Shown: one piece after another, positions 1-12,100 of the stretch | How the letters are laid out: the number at the start of each line of letters is the position of its first letter | How positions within the stretch are numbered: the stretch's first letter is position 1 | DNA from: Ignelater luminosus | Taxonomy: Eukaryota; Arthropoda; Insecta; Coleoptera; Elateridae | Assembly: GCA_011009095.1 (NCBI GenBank) | Contig: VTPC01008294.1 | Span: 104,360-168,359, forward strand | Direction of reading: 5' to 3' | Length of the DNA: 64,000 bases | Program-made: the position numbers and the translations under genes | Notes under the pieces: generated by a model | The model's input: only the letters and a program-made list of their open reading frames with translations | Databases searched by the model: none | What the model was told of the DNA's origin: nothing

Positions 1-607
1 TTGTAGTGATATATTGGGCTGTACCATAAATAGCAAATTTAACATTTTAATTATGCTGAAGTAATACAAAATAAATGCAATTACACTCTACATATGAACC
101 AACTATACATTTCTTAGAAATAGTGAGAATACATAAAATTTATTAGAAAATTCTGATATTTTATTTTGACTGTATGCTGTTCATGTTCTTTTGGCATGAG
201 GGTTAGCCATATCTTTTTTAGCTAAGTTGTTATATCTGAAAAATATTCAATTATATGTTAAGGTTGGCTGTACATTCTGAGTAAAAAGATAAACATGTTG
301 CCAAAAGTATCTTTTTTACATAGTTATTGCTCTAACAATTAACAAGAACAAAGCCTTCTCAATAAGGTCAGTTGTCACCAGTATTGAGCTCAGATAATCT
401 CAAATTTATCACGAGAAGATAATAGATATTATGTATTTTTTATCTAGATAATAGATAAATAAAAAGTAGATAATGATGCAAAAATCAAAAATAGCCTTAT
501 TCACGTCAAAACCTGCAGTTTTCATTAGAGTGCACCAGATGCACAAAACACATGTATTGCTGCATTCCTTGTGCTTGTGGAAATGACTGATCACAAACAA
601 TGTCAAC

Positions 608-905
608 TTAACACGCTGACGGACATGCTGGTTGTAGCCATCGTTTCGGTGAATTTGTAAGTGAACATACCAGCCACAGCCGTTTTACGTTTTTAGATGT
701 TGTGGAGCAGGCCTGTTATAGCAGTCATTAAATGCATTATGGTCTTATATACCGATGTGTCCCAGTAGAGCATATAATACAATACACTTCACAACTGCTA
801 CAACAGGCCTGCCCCACAAAGTCTAAAAATGTAAGATGACTGTGGCCAACATGTCCACCTACAAATTCGCGATGCAGCCGGGGCGTGTCCGTCAACATGT
901 TAAGA
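608..905. repeat. Imperfect inverted repeat, about 115-bp arms
   Basis: The left arm (about 608-722) and the reverse complement of the right arm (about 790-905) share blocks such as TTGACGGACA-like, GAATTTGTA, GGCCACAG-like and CAGGCCTGTT, around a spacer of roughly 60 bp. The sequence flanking both sides (420-500 and 990-1,090) is rich in TATCTAGATAA-type motifs. This looks like a fold-back or MITE-type element. Target duplication was not established. Confidence 0.55.
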
Positions 906-2218
906 ATTAAATTAGGTACTGAAATGTGCAAAAAACAAAACAATTTGAAAAAGTATAATTACAAAACGAAAAAGTTGAAAAACTATCTATTATCTAACGT
1001 GATCTCTTTTATCTAGATACAGATAAAATATGATTTTAAAAAGATATATCTAGATAAGATAATAGATAAACGTTTTTTATCTAGAAAATGCCCAACACTG
1101 GTTGTCATTTCTACACAGCCTGAGCACTTGCATGTTTTTTATGTTAATCACCAAAGGTGCCACTTACCTGGCTTTTCAAATGCCAGATAACTAGTGCCAG
1201 CTTGGCAGGTTTATAACTATAAAAACAATGAAATTCTTGAAAACATCCAGGCCATGTTAAAGTGACGACTGACTCGATTGAGAAGGTCATGAACAAGAAA
1301 TAGTCAATCTAAGTTCTAAAGATATTTTCCTAGTTACTAATCTTGGCAATACTGTCAGCTCTAACTTAAAAGTAAAATTAACCTAAACACTACCAGTCAA
1401 AATTATATACAGAATGAAAATGCCAAATTTCCATTGCTAATACTTGCATTCACATATAATGTAAGGCACTGATGACATTGCATGCTTGCCAAATCTGAAC
1501 CTTAAAAATTATTTATGAGAACTGAAAGATTTTACTTATGAACTGAAAGTTAAGAATATTTGGCTGATTTACTAAGATAATGTTGCCAAACCGGTTAACA
1601 GCACCTCTAACAATAATAAGTAGATTATGAGCAAACCATTAAGAAATAAAACAAAAATATGAGCAAATATTTCTTTCTACTACTTAAACTACAAATAATT
1701 ATAACTATTTTGTCTTAGTTATTGAAAATAAATAAATCTAAATAAGAATTAGGAACGTTAATAACTTCATAATGAAGAAGTTTTGTCAAAATGGTATCAG
1801 AATTTCTTTCACAGTTTGTGATGTAGAATAACATGGTGTACATATTATGCACCAATTTAAATACACTTTGTATAATGACACAATCCATTTGCATATTTAC
1901 AGCTAGAACTTTAAAACTAGATTATTTGGTTAAATCTTTGCTTGAAAGTTTTCTTTAATACAAGTCAATTTGAACCTGGCAATTCAGAGATAAACGTTTA
2001 GGTCTGTAACAAAACTACAAATAGTGTGCTGTGAAATATAGATCATTAGTAGCAGCAATTATTATGCCCAATAAAGTAAATCCTAAAAGGTAAGAATTTT
2101 ATTTTCATTGTCTTCATAACAATTTATACCATATGTACAAAAATTCATCTTATCAGTCACCCAAATTCAAAAAGCGTACATCTTATGCAGTCCATGTTAT
2201 GTACAGAATAACTATTGA

Positions 2219-2275
2219 ACTATCAAAAAGTAAACCAATCTGCATAGCCTATGAAGTGAAAGACATAAATCAGTG
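2219..2275 (+). repeat. Single terminus of a dispersed repeat
   Basis: About 55 bp starting TATCAAAAAGTAAACCAATC match the left terminus of the element at 27,287-28,525 with few differences. No inverted partner is visible nearby, so this is a solo end or fragment. Confidence 0.55.
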
Positions 2276-5200
2276 ATAAGAAAGTATATTCAATTATTCT
2301 ATTCTTAACAAATAAATCGCCACCGTAAGTTTTTCATTTTATACATTACATATTGAGTTAGTTTTTCATGACTTGTTATTAATAGTTGCAGTGTCAAAAG
2401 TAGATGTGAATACTATTTATTAGATATACTGCAAGATCAAAAAAAAGATTATCGGGGTCACTTATAAATCTATTGATGTATGTCCGTTTCTACCAAATCA
2501 AAAATCTGCATTGCAAAAACAATTATGAAACACAAACATAACATTGGCTGTGACAATAACAAAAGTCTTTTATATCATACTTGCAAAATCTCTTCTTGTC
2601 TCAACAATGTATGTATTTCAACTGAAGAGTAGGCAGATAATATTCTTTGAATACGGGTTTTGTAATGGAAATGCTGGACAAACAGCAAAATACTAACACA
2701 GATATCCCAATAGATAACAACTTGCCTATACAGCGTTTAGTTTGTCATTTTGCAGACTTTTGTTGTTATTATTGTGTTTCATCATTGCTATCAAGATTTT
2801 TGATTACAAATTTTCAAAAACACCTTAATTAAGACAAATTGTGTACAAATGTTTATACATTACATTATGGCATTATGAAGAATTTATGTTGCATGCATTT
2901 GGAAAATATTAGTATTATTAAAACATGATAATTTATGTTCTTTAATGTCAGTGTAAACTTTTCTAAATAAAACAATTCCTTAAGTCATACACATTTACAT
3001 TTTATCATGGCAAATCCAAAAACATAGAGTAATACATTTTTCTCAGAATTTAGTTTCTTTTATCTCCAATTTAGTAATCAATGTTTAATTAATAACTTAA
3101 AATTTACAAAACCATTAAACAACATTCCACCACAAAATATATCGCCATCATTTTAGAGGTGAAATATACTCCCTTATAAATTAATTTAGATTAAGTTTTT
3201 TTCACTGTAGACCCTTCAATGAAGGATAGCAATAAAATTAAATTAATAAAACCTGACTTTACAGATGGCTTTTTAGTGTAATCAATTCTATACGGTAGTG
3301 CAGGGCAAAATGCACCGTAGCAAAAGCAATAGTAAATTCTAAATATTGAAATACCATCTTCCCACAAGACTTTTGGTAAATTTTGGGAAAAAGAATTTGC
3401 ATGAATTAGGTCATCTTAGTATTTCACTTTCTAAAATTTGAAAAAATTATAAAATACATAACATCAATCATGCCTTGGAATACAATTTTCATCATTTGTT
3501 AAGATTTAGTTGTTAAGCAGCAATTACTGGCTTGGAATTCAGTGGGAATTTTATAAAGCAAGTTGTATAAAAGTAAAATTCTTATTTTACAAATTCTAGA
3601 AGGCAAAATATTATACACACAATATAAATCCATATGAAATTTTTTCTTTCAGAACTTTAGATTAGTTTTTTCAATATATGAAATAAATCTCTCTTATTTA
3701 AAATTTGAAAATAAATCTCAATGTGAAATGACATATATTCTATGCAAAACATTATGGGAACAAGCATGCAATTTAACCAATCAGGATGTTGACCAAGTAA
3801 TGGCATTTTTAAATTTTACTACCAATGCTTGTGTCCACAAGTGGTCGTATTCACAGTATAAGATCGCCAGGGCAGAATTACTAACATCCCCTAATCATCG
3901 CTGCATGTTAGCAAGATTACAGCTCGTAGACACAAGGAATCTTCTATGAATGAATTAATAGATGAAAATAAATCAAAATTATCGTGCTTTTATAATTGTG
4001 TCAGCAGGAATGCCTGAAAGAGACAATAGAGGCTTTGAAGTTTGTTATTATTCCATATTTGAATCACTTAAATTATCAGAGTACTGCTAATATAATTATA
4101 ATATTCTTTTAAATTGCTAACCTAACAAAAAAGAAATACATTTATTTATGCTCACCTAGTTTTATAAGTCTTTAAAGGAAATGCTACATAAATAACAAAA
4201 GTTATAAAATCATGGATTTCTGAAACGTTTTTTAAATTTCATTTAATCTCACAATTTGAATAAGCAATTAGGTATTATTTTCCATTGTTTTCTTCTTTAA
4301 AACTTGACTACTCATTAAGACACTGGTAATAAATAAACCTTTCAAGAGATATTACTGTATTATTAATTAGTTCAAGCGTATTTATTAGATAGTCTTTATG
4401 TATTATTTTAATTTTAAAATGCATCTTACGTAATAGCAATAAAAAAACACATAGAAAAACTCTTTCATGAAAACTACATTAAACAAATTTATATTATTGC
4501 AAATACAATTTTCAATTATACAAAAATTAAAACACTTCATTTATCGAAAAAAAGAAAAAATGGTAACACGCATAATCAATAAACAAACATTATTTCAAAT
4601 AGATTTAAAACACTTTACAAAAGCTTGTTTACTTAAATTGCTTTTGTTTTTTGCATGAAAGTGTATGCAAAAATTACATCAAATGTGCAACAATAATAAC
4701 TATTGATAATAATATTAATTAAATCAGGGGTACAGAGCTATCATCTTCCATGCTAGATGTAAAAGTTTTTTGCACATACTATGTAATTAAGTTCCAATTA
4801 TTTCCATCTAAACAATTAATTCAAAATTATTTTATTACACTACTATTACTAATATAATTTTCCTTCATTTGTTTATATTTACAAACATTATAATTATTCA
4901 CAATAAAATATCATGTTGCTGCAAACATGTAAAGATTCATATTTTAAAAGAGAAAAAAAAAGGTAAATTTGGACCATACCTTGCACTAGTCACTCAATTT
5001 GAGTGCTAGCACTTGTTCCTCCTGTGATGCTCAGATATTCTCAGATGTTGTGAACACAGATGGACCTACCTTTCGATGCGATTCACCCTTATATGTTTTA
5101 TTACATCACAAATTTTTTTTGTTTTCACAAGCACAAAAAAAAGTTAATTATAAGGAAATATGTATTTCATACAAATCAAGTATATCTATCATTCTAAATC

Positions 5201-5572
5201 GTTTCAATAAAATATTGCAATTTATTATTCTCTTTTGTTTTCAATATTTAATATTATGTGTATAAAAAAATTACTGCAGTAGTATAAATTTCTTTATAAA
5301 ATAAATAAAAATTACTTAGTAGTTTATTATTGAGCACCTTTTATAAAAATTAATAAAAAGCATGATTTAACATCGTATATACCTGAGGGAAGGGGAGGGT
5401 CCCCTGTGTTCACTACACAATCACAGCCAAGTCTCACCGTTAAACACGGTCCAACATATTTGCAACACTTTTAGTTCTTAGTTCATTCAACTTCTTCTTA
5501 AATCTAATTTATATTATATATAAAATGTAAATACCTATACATTAATTATGACGTTTGATTTTTCTGTCCAAT

Positions 5573-6192
5573 TTACTCTTGAACATCATCTGCTGGAGCC
5601 TCACCATTTGTATCTTCAGTGTTAGTTTCTTGTGGTGCATCATCTTGCTCATCATTTACTTGCTCCTGTGGTTCATCATGTAAAGGAGTTGAATTACCAC
5701 CTTCTGGTTCAGCAGTATCTTGATAGCTTTCACTGCATTCTTCTTCACCAACAACATCACCTCCAGTAACTTCTTGATCTGCAGGTTGTTCATTGCTATC
5801 ATCACCTGGCACACCCACATCAGATTGTTCATTAAATGTACTATCTTCAGCTCTTGGAGAATTTCCCCATCTAGTGCGCCTATCACGAGGATGATGTTCC
5901 ATATTTTCATCACCACCACCAAAATCAGGTCGAAAATGTCTTCTATCGTCCCGTCTTCGATGTGATGGCATATGGTGTGGGTCATCAAAATGCATTGGAG
6001 GACCTCGAGGGCCGTGCGGTCCTGGTGGACCATGAGGTCCGTGTAAACCAGGTGGGCCATGTGGTCCATGTGGCCCAGGTGGTCCATGCATTCCTGGTGG
6101 ACCAGGTGGTCCGTGCATACCAGGTGGCCCTCTGAAAAATTCAGGAGGACCATCAAATCTGGGTTGGAAATTGGGACGCATTCCATGAGGAC
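5573..6192 (-). other. SCAF4/8 terminal exon with collagen-like Gly-Pro-His repeats
   Basis: The last exon encodes about 206 codons. It opens with a run of GPPG, GPHG and MHGPPG units (about 6,000-6,150), continues into an Arg/Asp-rich patch, and ends in an acidic Glu/Asp/Gln-rich tail. The repeats are low complexity and likely disordered. The acceptor (TTTTGTAG) and phase match the donor at 6,460. Confidence 0.75.
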
Positions 6193-9100
6193 CTACAAAA
6201 TTTATAGATGATTTTAATAGTATTAATTTTAAATTAATAAATAATAATAAATAATTTAAAAATTTCTCTTCCACAGGTAGGATCTGAACCTATCCACCCT
6301 ATCTTGTATTAGTTGCCTTAAACCAACTACGCTACCGGAGCAGGTATGTACACTAGTGGTTTTATAGGTTCAAATCATTCTGAATATCATTCTGAATATC
6401 ACTATTGATGATCTTAATATTTTGCTCAACTTAAAGTATTATTAAGTTTAATCTACAAACCTGGAGGACGGGGACCTCGCATATGTGGCCCTCTAGGATG
6501 AAATTTGTGTGGCCCGGGTGGACGCCCCCTAGGAAAGAAATCAGGACCATGTCCTCGCATTGGTCTAGGAGGACACCAGAAATCAGGTCTAGGTCCTCCT
6601 CCAGGTCCAGTTCTGGGTCCTATTCCAGGCCCAGGACCGCCAGGTCCTGGTCCCATTCCTGGACCTGGTCCAAAACCAGGTGGACCTCTTACATCATCTC
6701 GCATGCCCATTGGTGGTTCTTCCCTGTATTCATCCATATGATCTCTTCTCATAAATCTATCTTCTTCCATATACATTTCATCCCGATCTAAGAGAGGGCG
6801 AGGTGGTCCGTTATCGTCACGATTGAAATGAGGTCTTGGCCCATTATCATCACGATTGAAGAAAGGTCGATGTGGTCCATTATCATCACGATCAAGCAAG
6901 GGACGTGGTGGCCCTTCAAAACTAGGTCGATCAAATTCTGGACCTTCGATCCAACTATCAGGACCCCGTCTTCTACGAGGATCAAATTCTTCATTGGGTG
7001 GTGGTCTAAATCTATCATTGCGGTCCATTTGTTCATGATCCATCATGTCAGGATCCCTATGATCTTGAGAATTATCATTATTATACTGAGGTGGGAACAT
7101 TGGTCTGTCCAAAAGTGATGGAGGACAATCTGGAGGATTTTCATACCTATCTTGATTCTCACAGCTTTGACCTCGAGATCTATCTCGATTTGGAAAAGCA
7201 CTCTGATGAGCCATTTCACGTAATCTATCATTTAAACTTTTCTCACTACGATCTCTTCTATCTTCACGATCATTTCTGTCACGATCTTTTCTATCTCTGT
7301 CACCCCACCTATTCATTCGATCTCGTCTATCATCTCTTCTGTCACGTTCCCTATCTCTGTCTCTATTTCTATCACGACTGCTACGTCTTCCGCTACGATC
7401 TCTATGATCTCGATCTTTATCTCTATCCCGTTCCCGACCTCGACTAACTCTTTCATCACGTCTATCACGATGATTATCATAATCATCACTACCTAATCCT
7501 CCAGGGTTAGGTCGTTGGCTTGTAACAGCATGTAAGCGACTAACAGCTGCACTGAGAGTTGTTTCATTGTTCTGTTGACCTAAAGCAGCTAATAACTGAT
7601 CACTCAAGGGAGGCTGCTTATCAATTCTTTCTGCAGCATCTTCCATTTCAACATCCATATTATCTTCATGTGGTGGAGGTATAGACATAGGTGGTTGTGT
7701 TGGCATCATGGTAAATGGCAGTCCTAACACAGATTCTGCAGCCGTCTGCATACTTTCTGCTGCACTTGTTGGTGGTTTGTCTGGTGTTGGAAGAGATAAC
7801 GGTGGTGGTAATAATCCTGGAGGTCCTTGGGCAAATGGTGAACCTATGCCTAACAACTGATTTGCCATCATGGCTCCATGTGGCATGTTTGGTGGTGGCA
7901 CACCTATGGGAACATTTGGCATAATACCTGGAGGTAGATTCATACCAACTGCACTCAACAACCGATTATTTAATTGGAAAGGTGATACAATTGGTAAAGG
8001 TAGCCCTGGTGGTTGAAGGATACCACCTCCGGGTATCGGAGGAGGTTGACTTGTATCAATGGTAGTACCTGGTGATGGAACAACTGTTGTTGCTGAACTT
8101 GCTGTTACTTCCATGATTTCGTTAGCCATAAGGGGTGGTTGTGGTGGTTGTATAAGTTTAGTTACTTGCTGATTGACTTTATTTTTCAACCATGTAGGCA
8201 TCGTATCTTCATCAATCATACCACCATCTTCTAACATTTCTATATCAACATCAGGTTTAAGTTTGGACCATGGTATGTATGACACCCCCAAATCCACTTC
8301 CCAATAGTCTTTCAGATCCTTTCCTTTTACACCTTTACCGGGTGCCCAAGCAATCTGCAGAAAATAATTTTGTATCATCATTACCTCATGTTATTCATAT
8401 TAACTTACTGTAATGGCCTTTCCTTGCATTTTGTGGTTTTTTAATTTTTGTAAACAACGAGCTGCATCTTGTCTTCTATGCATAACGATAAAAGCACAAC
8501 CTCTAGGTGGTATTAAATCTATGCTAACAACATCTCCAAATTCACCAAATGTGTCGGACAATTCTTCTTGATGGACTAATTTTGACAAATGGCCAACCCA
8601 TAATGTTGTACTGCACACTATTATAAAATTTTAAAAAAAACAAAATTAGTTCTCAAAATCAATAGTACCGTATGGCATACTAACCACTTAAATTCTCTTT
8701 TTTTTATTGGTGGTAATCCTCTCTTTTTTCTTTCCTTTTCTTTTTCTTGGTCTTTTTCTTTTTCGATCTCTTTTTCTCGATTCCTTTCCCTATCTCTTTC
8801 TCTACTTCTAGAACGACGACGTCTATCTCTTGAACGACTTCTACTACGTGACCTTCGAGACCTTCTGTCTCTGTCACGACCTCTATCTCTAGAACGATCT
8901 CTTGATCTGCTCCTTCTACGTCTACTTGAATACCTATCATTATGAGGTGATTGACTAAGGGAATCGGTATGATCTAAATTTATAACCTGAAAAATAAAGT
9001 ATTTGTGAGTTAGGACATTATTTTGCTTTACAGTTTTTGCTATCAACCTCTAGATCTCCACTATCATTTGCACCCATGAACTGAATTTCTGAGTCGAGGG

Positions 9101-12100
9101 TGACTTCTTCTTGTTGAGGTTGCATATCATAAGATTGCTTATAACCAGGTGGTGGTATGCTCATGTCTTGAACACCGCCAAGATAATAATTTTGTATTAT
9201 AGCTGGAGAATTATTTGTTGGAGGTGGTTTTAGTTCACATTCTGATGCAAATGGTAGATTCTAAGACAAAAAGAAAATAGATAAACAAATCTAATTAAAT
9301 CTGTAATATTAAGGTAGTATCTTCGTAAACCCACTTTTCTATGGAGTTAATGAAATTGCGTGTACACATAAAGAATAATCTTCTCTTAGCAAATAGCTGA
9401 AATTGAAAATTTTGGCCCGTTTAATAGAGGAGATATTCACAATCAAAGTTGGCACTTTTTACATGCTCTGCATGTACCAGTTAACTAAAAGTTACATATT
9501 TTCCGTCATAACTAAAACTTTTCTATACATTGTTTCAAAAAAACAACTTATTTATAAATTAGTTTATTATGAATATTTTGAATAAAAAAAGAAAGTTTTT
9601 GCCCGATTTGTTGAAAAGATAAACATTTTTAAATGATGCAAGTTTAAGCATTTCTTGGTAAGTAGAGGGATATGTCAATGAGCGTCTGAGTCATGTAGTT
9701 GTGTGTATACGTGAACATGCAGTGTCTGAGTATAGAGTACAGTCTCTGACTAAAATAATGAACACTTGACTACTGATGTTTGAACTATTTTACATTTACA
9801 CGAGAATTTATTTTTGCACCACACTGTACCAGAGATACTACCTTAATATAAGAATCACAACACAAATACCATAATTCATTTTTTAACATATATTTGTAGC
9901 TCATTGAAATGGAATTCAAATAGTCTAAGTCCCGTTTTGATACCAGGAGTAGTTATTGCTGTTTAAAGATTTAACTGTGATGTCAATATGCAAGACGGTT
10001 GTGTTGTGTCTGTTTTTTTTTCTTTTATTTATTTGAAGGGCTATCGGAAAACTAAAACCACTTTTTGATTGCCACTTTTTGTTTTCTATTAAATACGCTA
10101 ACAAAATTCCTGTACAACGTTTCGGTTTCAAGTAACCATCATCAACCTCATTTTTTTAAATAGGCAGAAAAACAATTGAAAATTGGATAGTTCTTGTTGT
10201 CACGATTCTAATGATGTAAACATGATAGGGTTATTTTGGTTTTGATTTTTTAGTGTTGAAAGCTGCTGTGACCAACTGTAATAATTGCTGTTCATCTTCA
10301 AAATTTTGATTAAGCACATGATTCTTGACATAACCCCAGAGGAAAGAAATCTAACGGTGTTAGATCAAGTGATCGTGCAGGCCAGGGTACTGCAGAATTA
10401 ATTTATAGCTTAAGAAATCAAAATAACCCTATCATGTTTACATTATTAGAATCGTGACAAGAGCTATCCAAAACAATTTTCAATTGTTTTTCAGTCTATT
10501 TAAAAAAGTGAGGTTGATGATGGTTACTCGAAACCGAAACGTTGTACAGGAATTTTGTTAGCGTATTTTAATAGAGAACAAAAAGTGGCTATGGAAAAAT
10601 GGTTTTAGTTTTCCGATATCTCTTCAAATAAATAAAAGAAAAAATAATAACGAAAATCGAGAAATCTACTTTTTTTTAAATATCTCTGAAACTATCCAAG
10701 ATATCTAGATTTTGCAAATGCCAACAAAAAGGTCCTATAAATAGCCAACTGTCATCCTATTTAACTGATTCTGTATCTCTTACCATTTCCAAGATTTCCA
10801 TGCTGTGCATTCTTATCTTGGACACACTGTATAAGAGTGAAATACTCATATTTTAAGTTTTCAATTTCAAACAATAAATCTTTTTAAATTTAATTAGGTG
10901 TCAAAGTTAAACTTGTTCATTTGTTATTAGAATAATATTCATTTGTATTTTATTTTAAAATGAATCTAAACCTTATCGGTTTGAACCTCTTCGTGAAAAT
11001 TTTGAGGAAGCAGACGATGGTGATTCTAATAAAAAAAAACCACATCAAGAGCAGAACAAATTAAATAATATAAAAGCAGGAATTACAAAGAGTTGTTGAC
11101 TGATAAAGAAAACGTGTGTTGTGTGGAAAAGAATCTGCAGGAAAAATGAAAATTGACAATTTTCGTTGTGCTACAAAGTGCTCACAGTTTTCAAAACTAA
11201 TCTTAGATAAGGAAGTACTGCAGTTAACTAGACATAATCTTGCTTTAAAAACAAAAATCCATTTTAAGAAACAATTGCTAACTGCAGAAAATGCTTTAAA
11301 CAAAACTTGATGATGATGGCATACAAACTTGGATAAATTCATGGATATTCACAGCATTCTAGCCAGATCGCAAATTATTTTGGGGAACAATTTCTGTTTC
11401 AAGATTTATGAAAAAATATTGTTTTCTCGATTGTTTTTATGTTTGAACTATTTCTACAACTGTACACACTACAAGCAGGCATTTATAAATTAAGTTTAAA
11501 TCGTGATCTAAAAGCTGCTTGTAAAATAACAGCACATGTAAACGCAATTTATATAAAAGCCAAGCATCTGTCACGGCTGGTTTGCACTTTGATGTTACAC
11601 GCATCTCAATTATTGGTCATAATTTCCTTATTGTATCAGATAAACTTCCAAGAAATTACACACTAATATAAATACTTGAAAACTCTCACTTGAGACAAAC
11701 ATGTTTTTTGTGTTGTGATCCCCTTTAAGTCATACATATATTGGTTAAACACCAAGGTCATGGAAATAATACTGCATTTAATGTAAAGCACAGTGCCTGG
11801 ATTGCATATATTACAATGATTGCCATATAAAATGCATCTGTAAATAGATATTTTTATTTATTAAAATAAAAAATCGAACAGTTTCAATGAACACTGATTC
11901 ACTAATCTCATATAATTATTTCAACACGATTTAATGTAAGTTGAAAACAATATAAAAGGGTTTCAAACATATTATTCAGCTATATAGTGTGTAAATAAAG
12001 TAAGGAATAAAATTCATGTTTTTTATTATTGCTGTTTGGAAGAAAAGCTCAGACAGGTCAATTTTATTGATTCTCAACCTTGTTTTCGTCACGGTACACT

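Larger units (their letters stand above)
1..5572. other. AT-rich gene-free region and probable SCAF4/8 3' UTR
   Basis: I see no convincing coding exon in this stretch. Open frames here are short, of low complexity and without recognisable motifs. The right end is likely the 3' UTR of the minus-strand SCAF4/8 gene; a minus-strand AATAAA lies at 5,323-5,328, about 250 nt past the stop codon. A 300-bp imperfect inverted repeat (608-905) and a short dispersed-repeat fragment (2,219-2,275) are listed separately. The rest is unassigned AT-rich DNA. Confidence 0.5.

Noticed and set aside
737-943. 68-aa open frame on the minus strand
   Set aside because: It lies in one arm of an inverted repeat whose other arm has no matching frame; no family recognised.
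3728-3949. 73-aa open frame on the plus strand
   Set aside because: No splice context, no motif, isolated in AT-rich non-coding DNA.
6269-6342. A functional tRNA gene
   Set aside because: A and B boxes are present, but the acceptor stem pairs poorly and no convincing anticodon arm forms.
8670-8684. Donor TTA/GTATGC for the SCAF4/8 RS-domain exon
   Set aside because: It gives the wrong phase for the RRM exon. The TG/GTTAGT donor with the GTGCAG/T acceptor restores [10 protein letters not shown] in frame.
11116-11666. Two short plus-strand open frames
   Set aside because: Low-information composition, no domain, no consistent splicing; they lie inside a SCAF4/8 intron between repeats.
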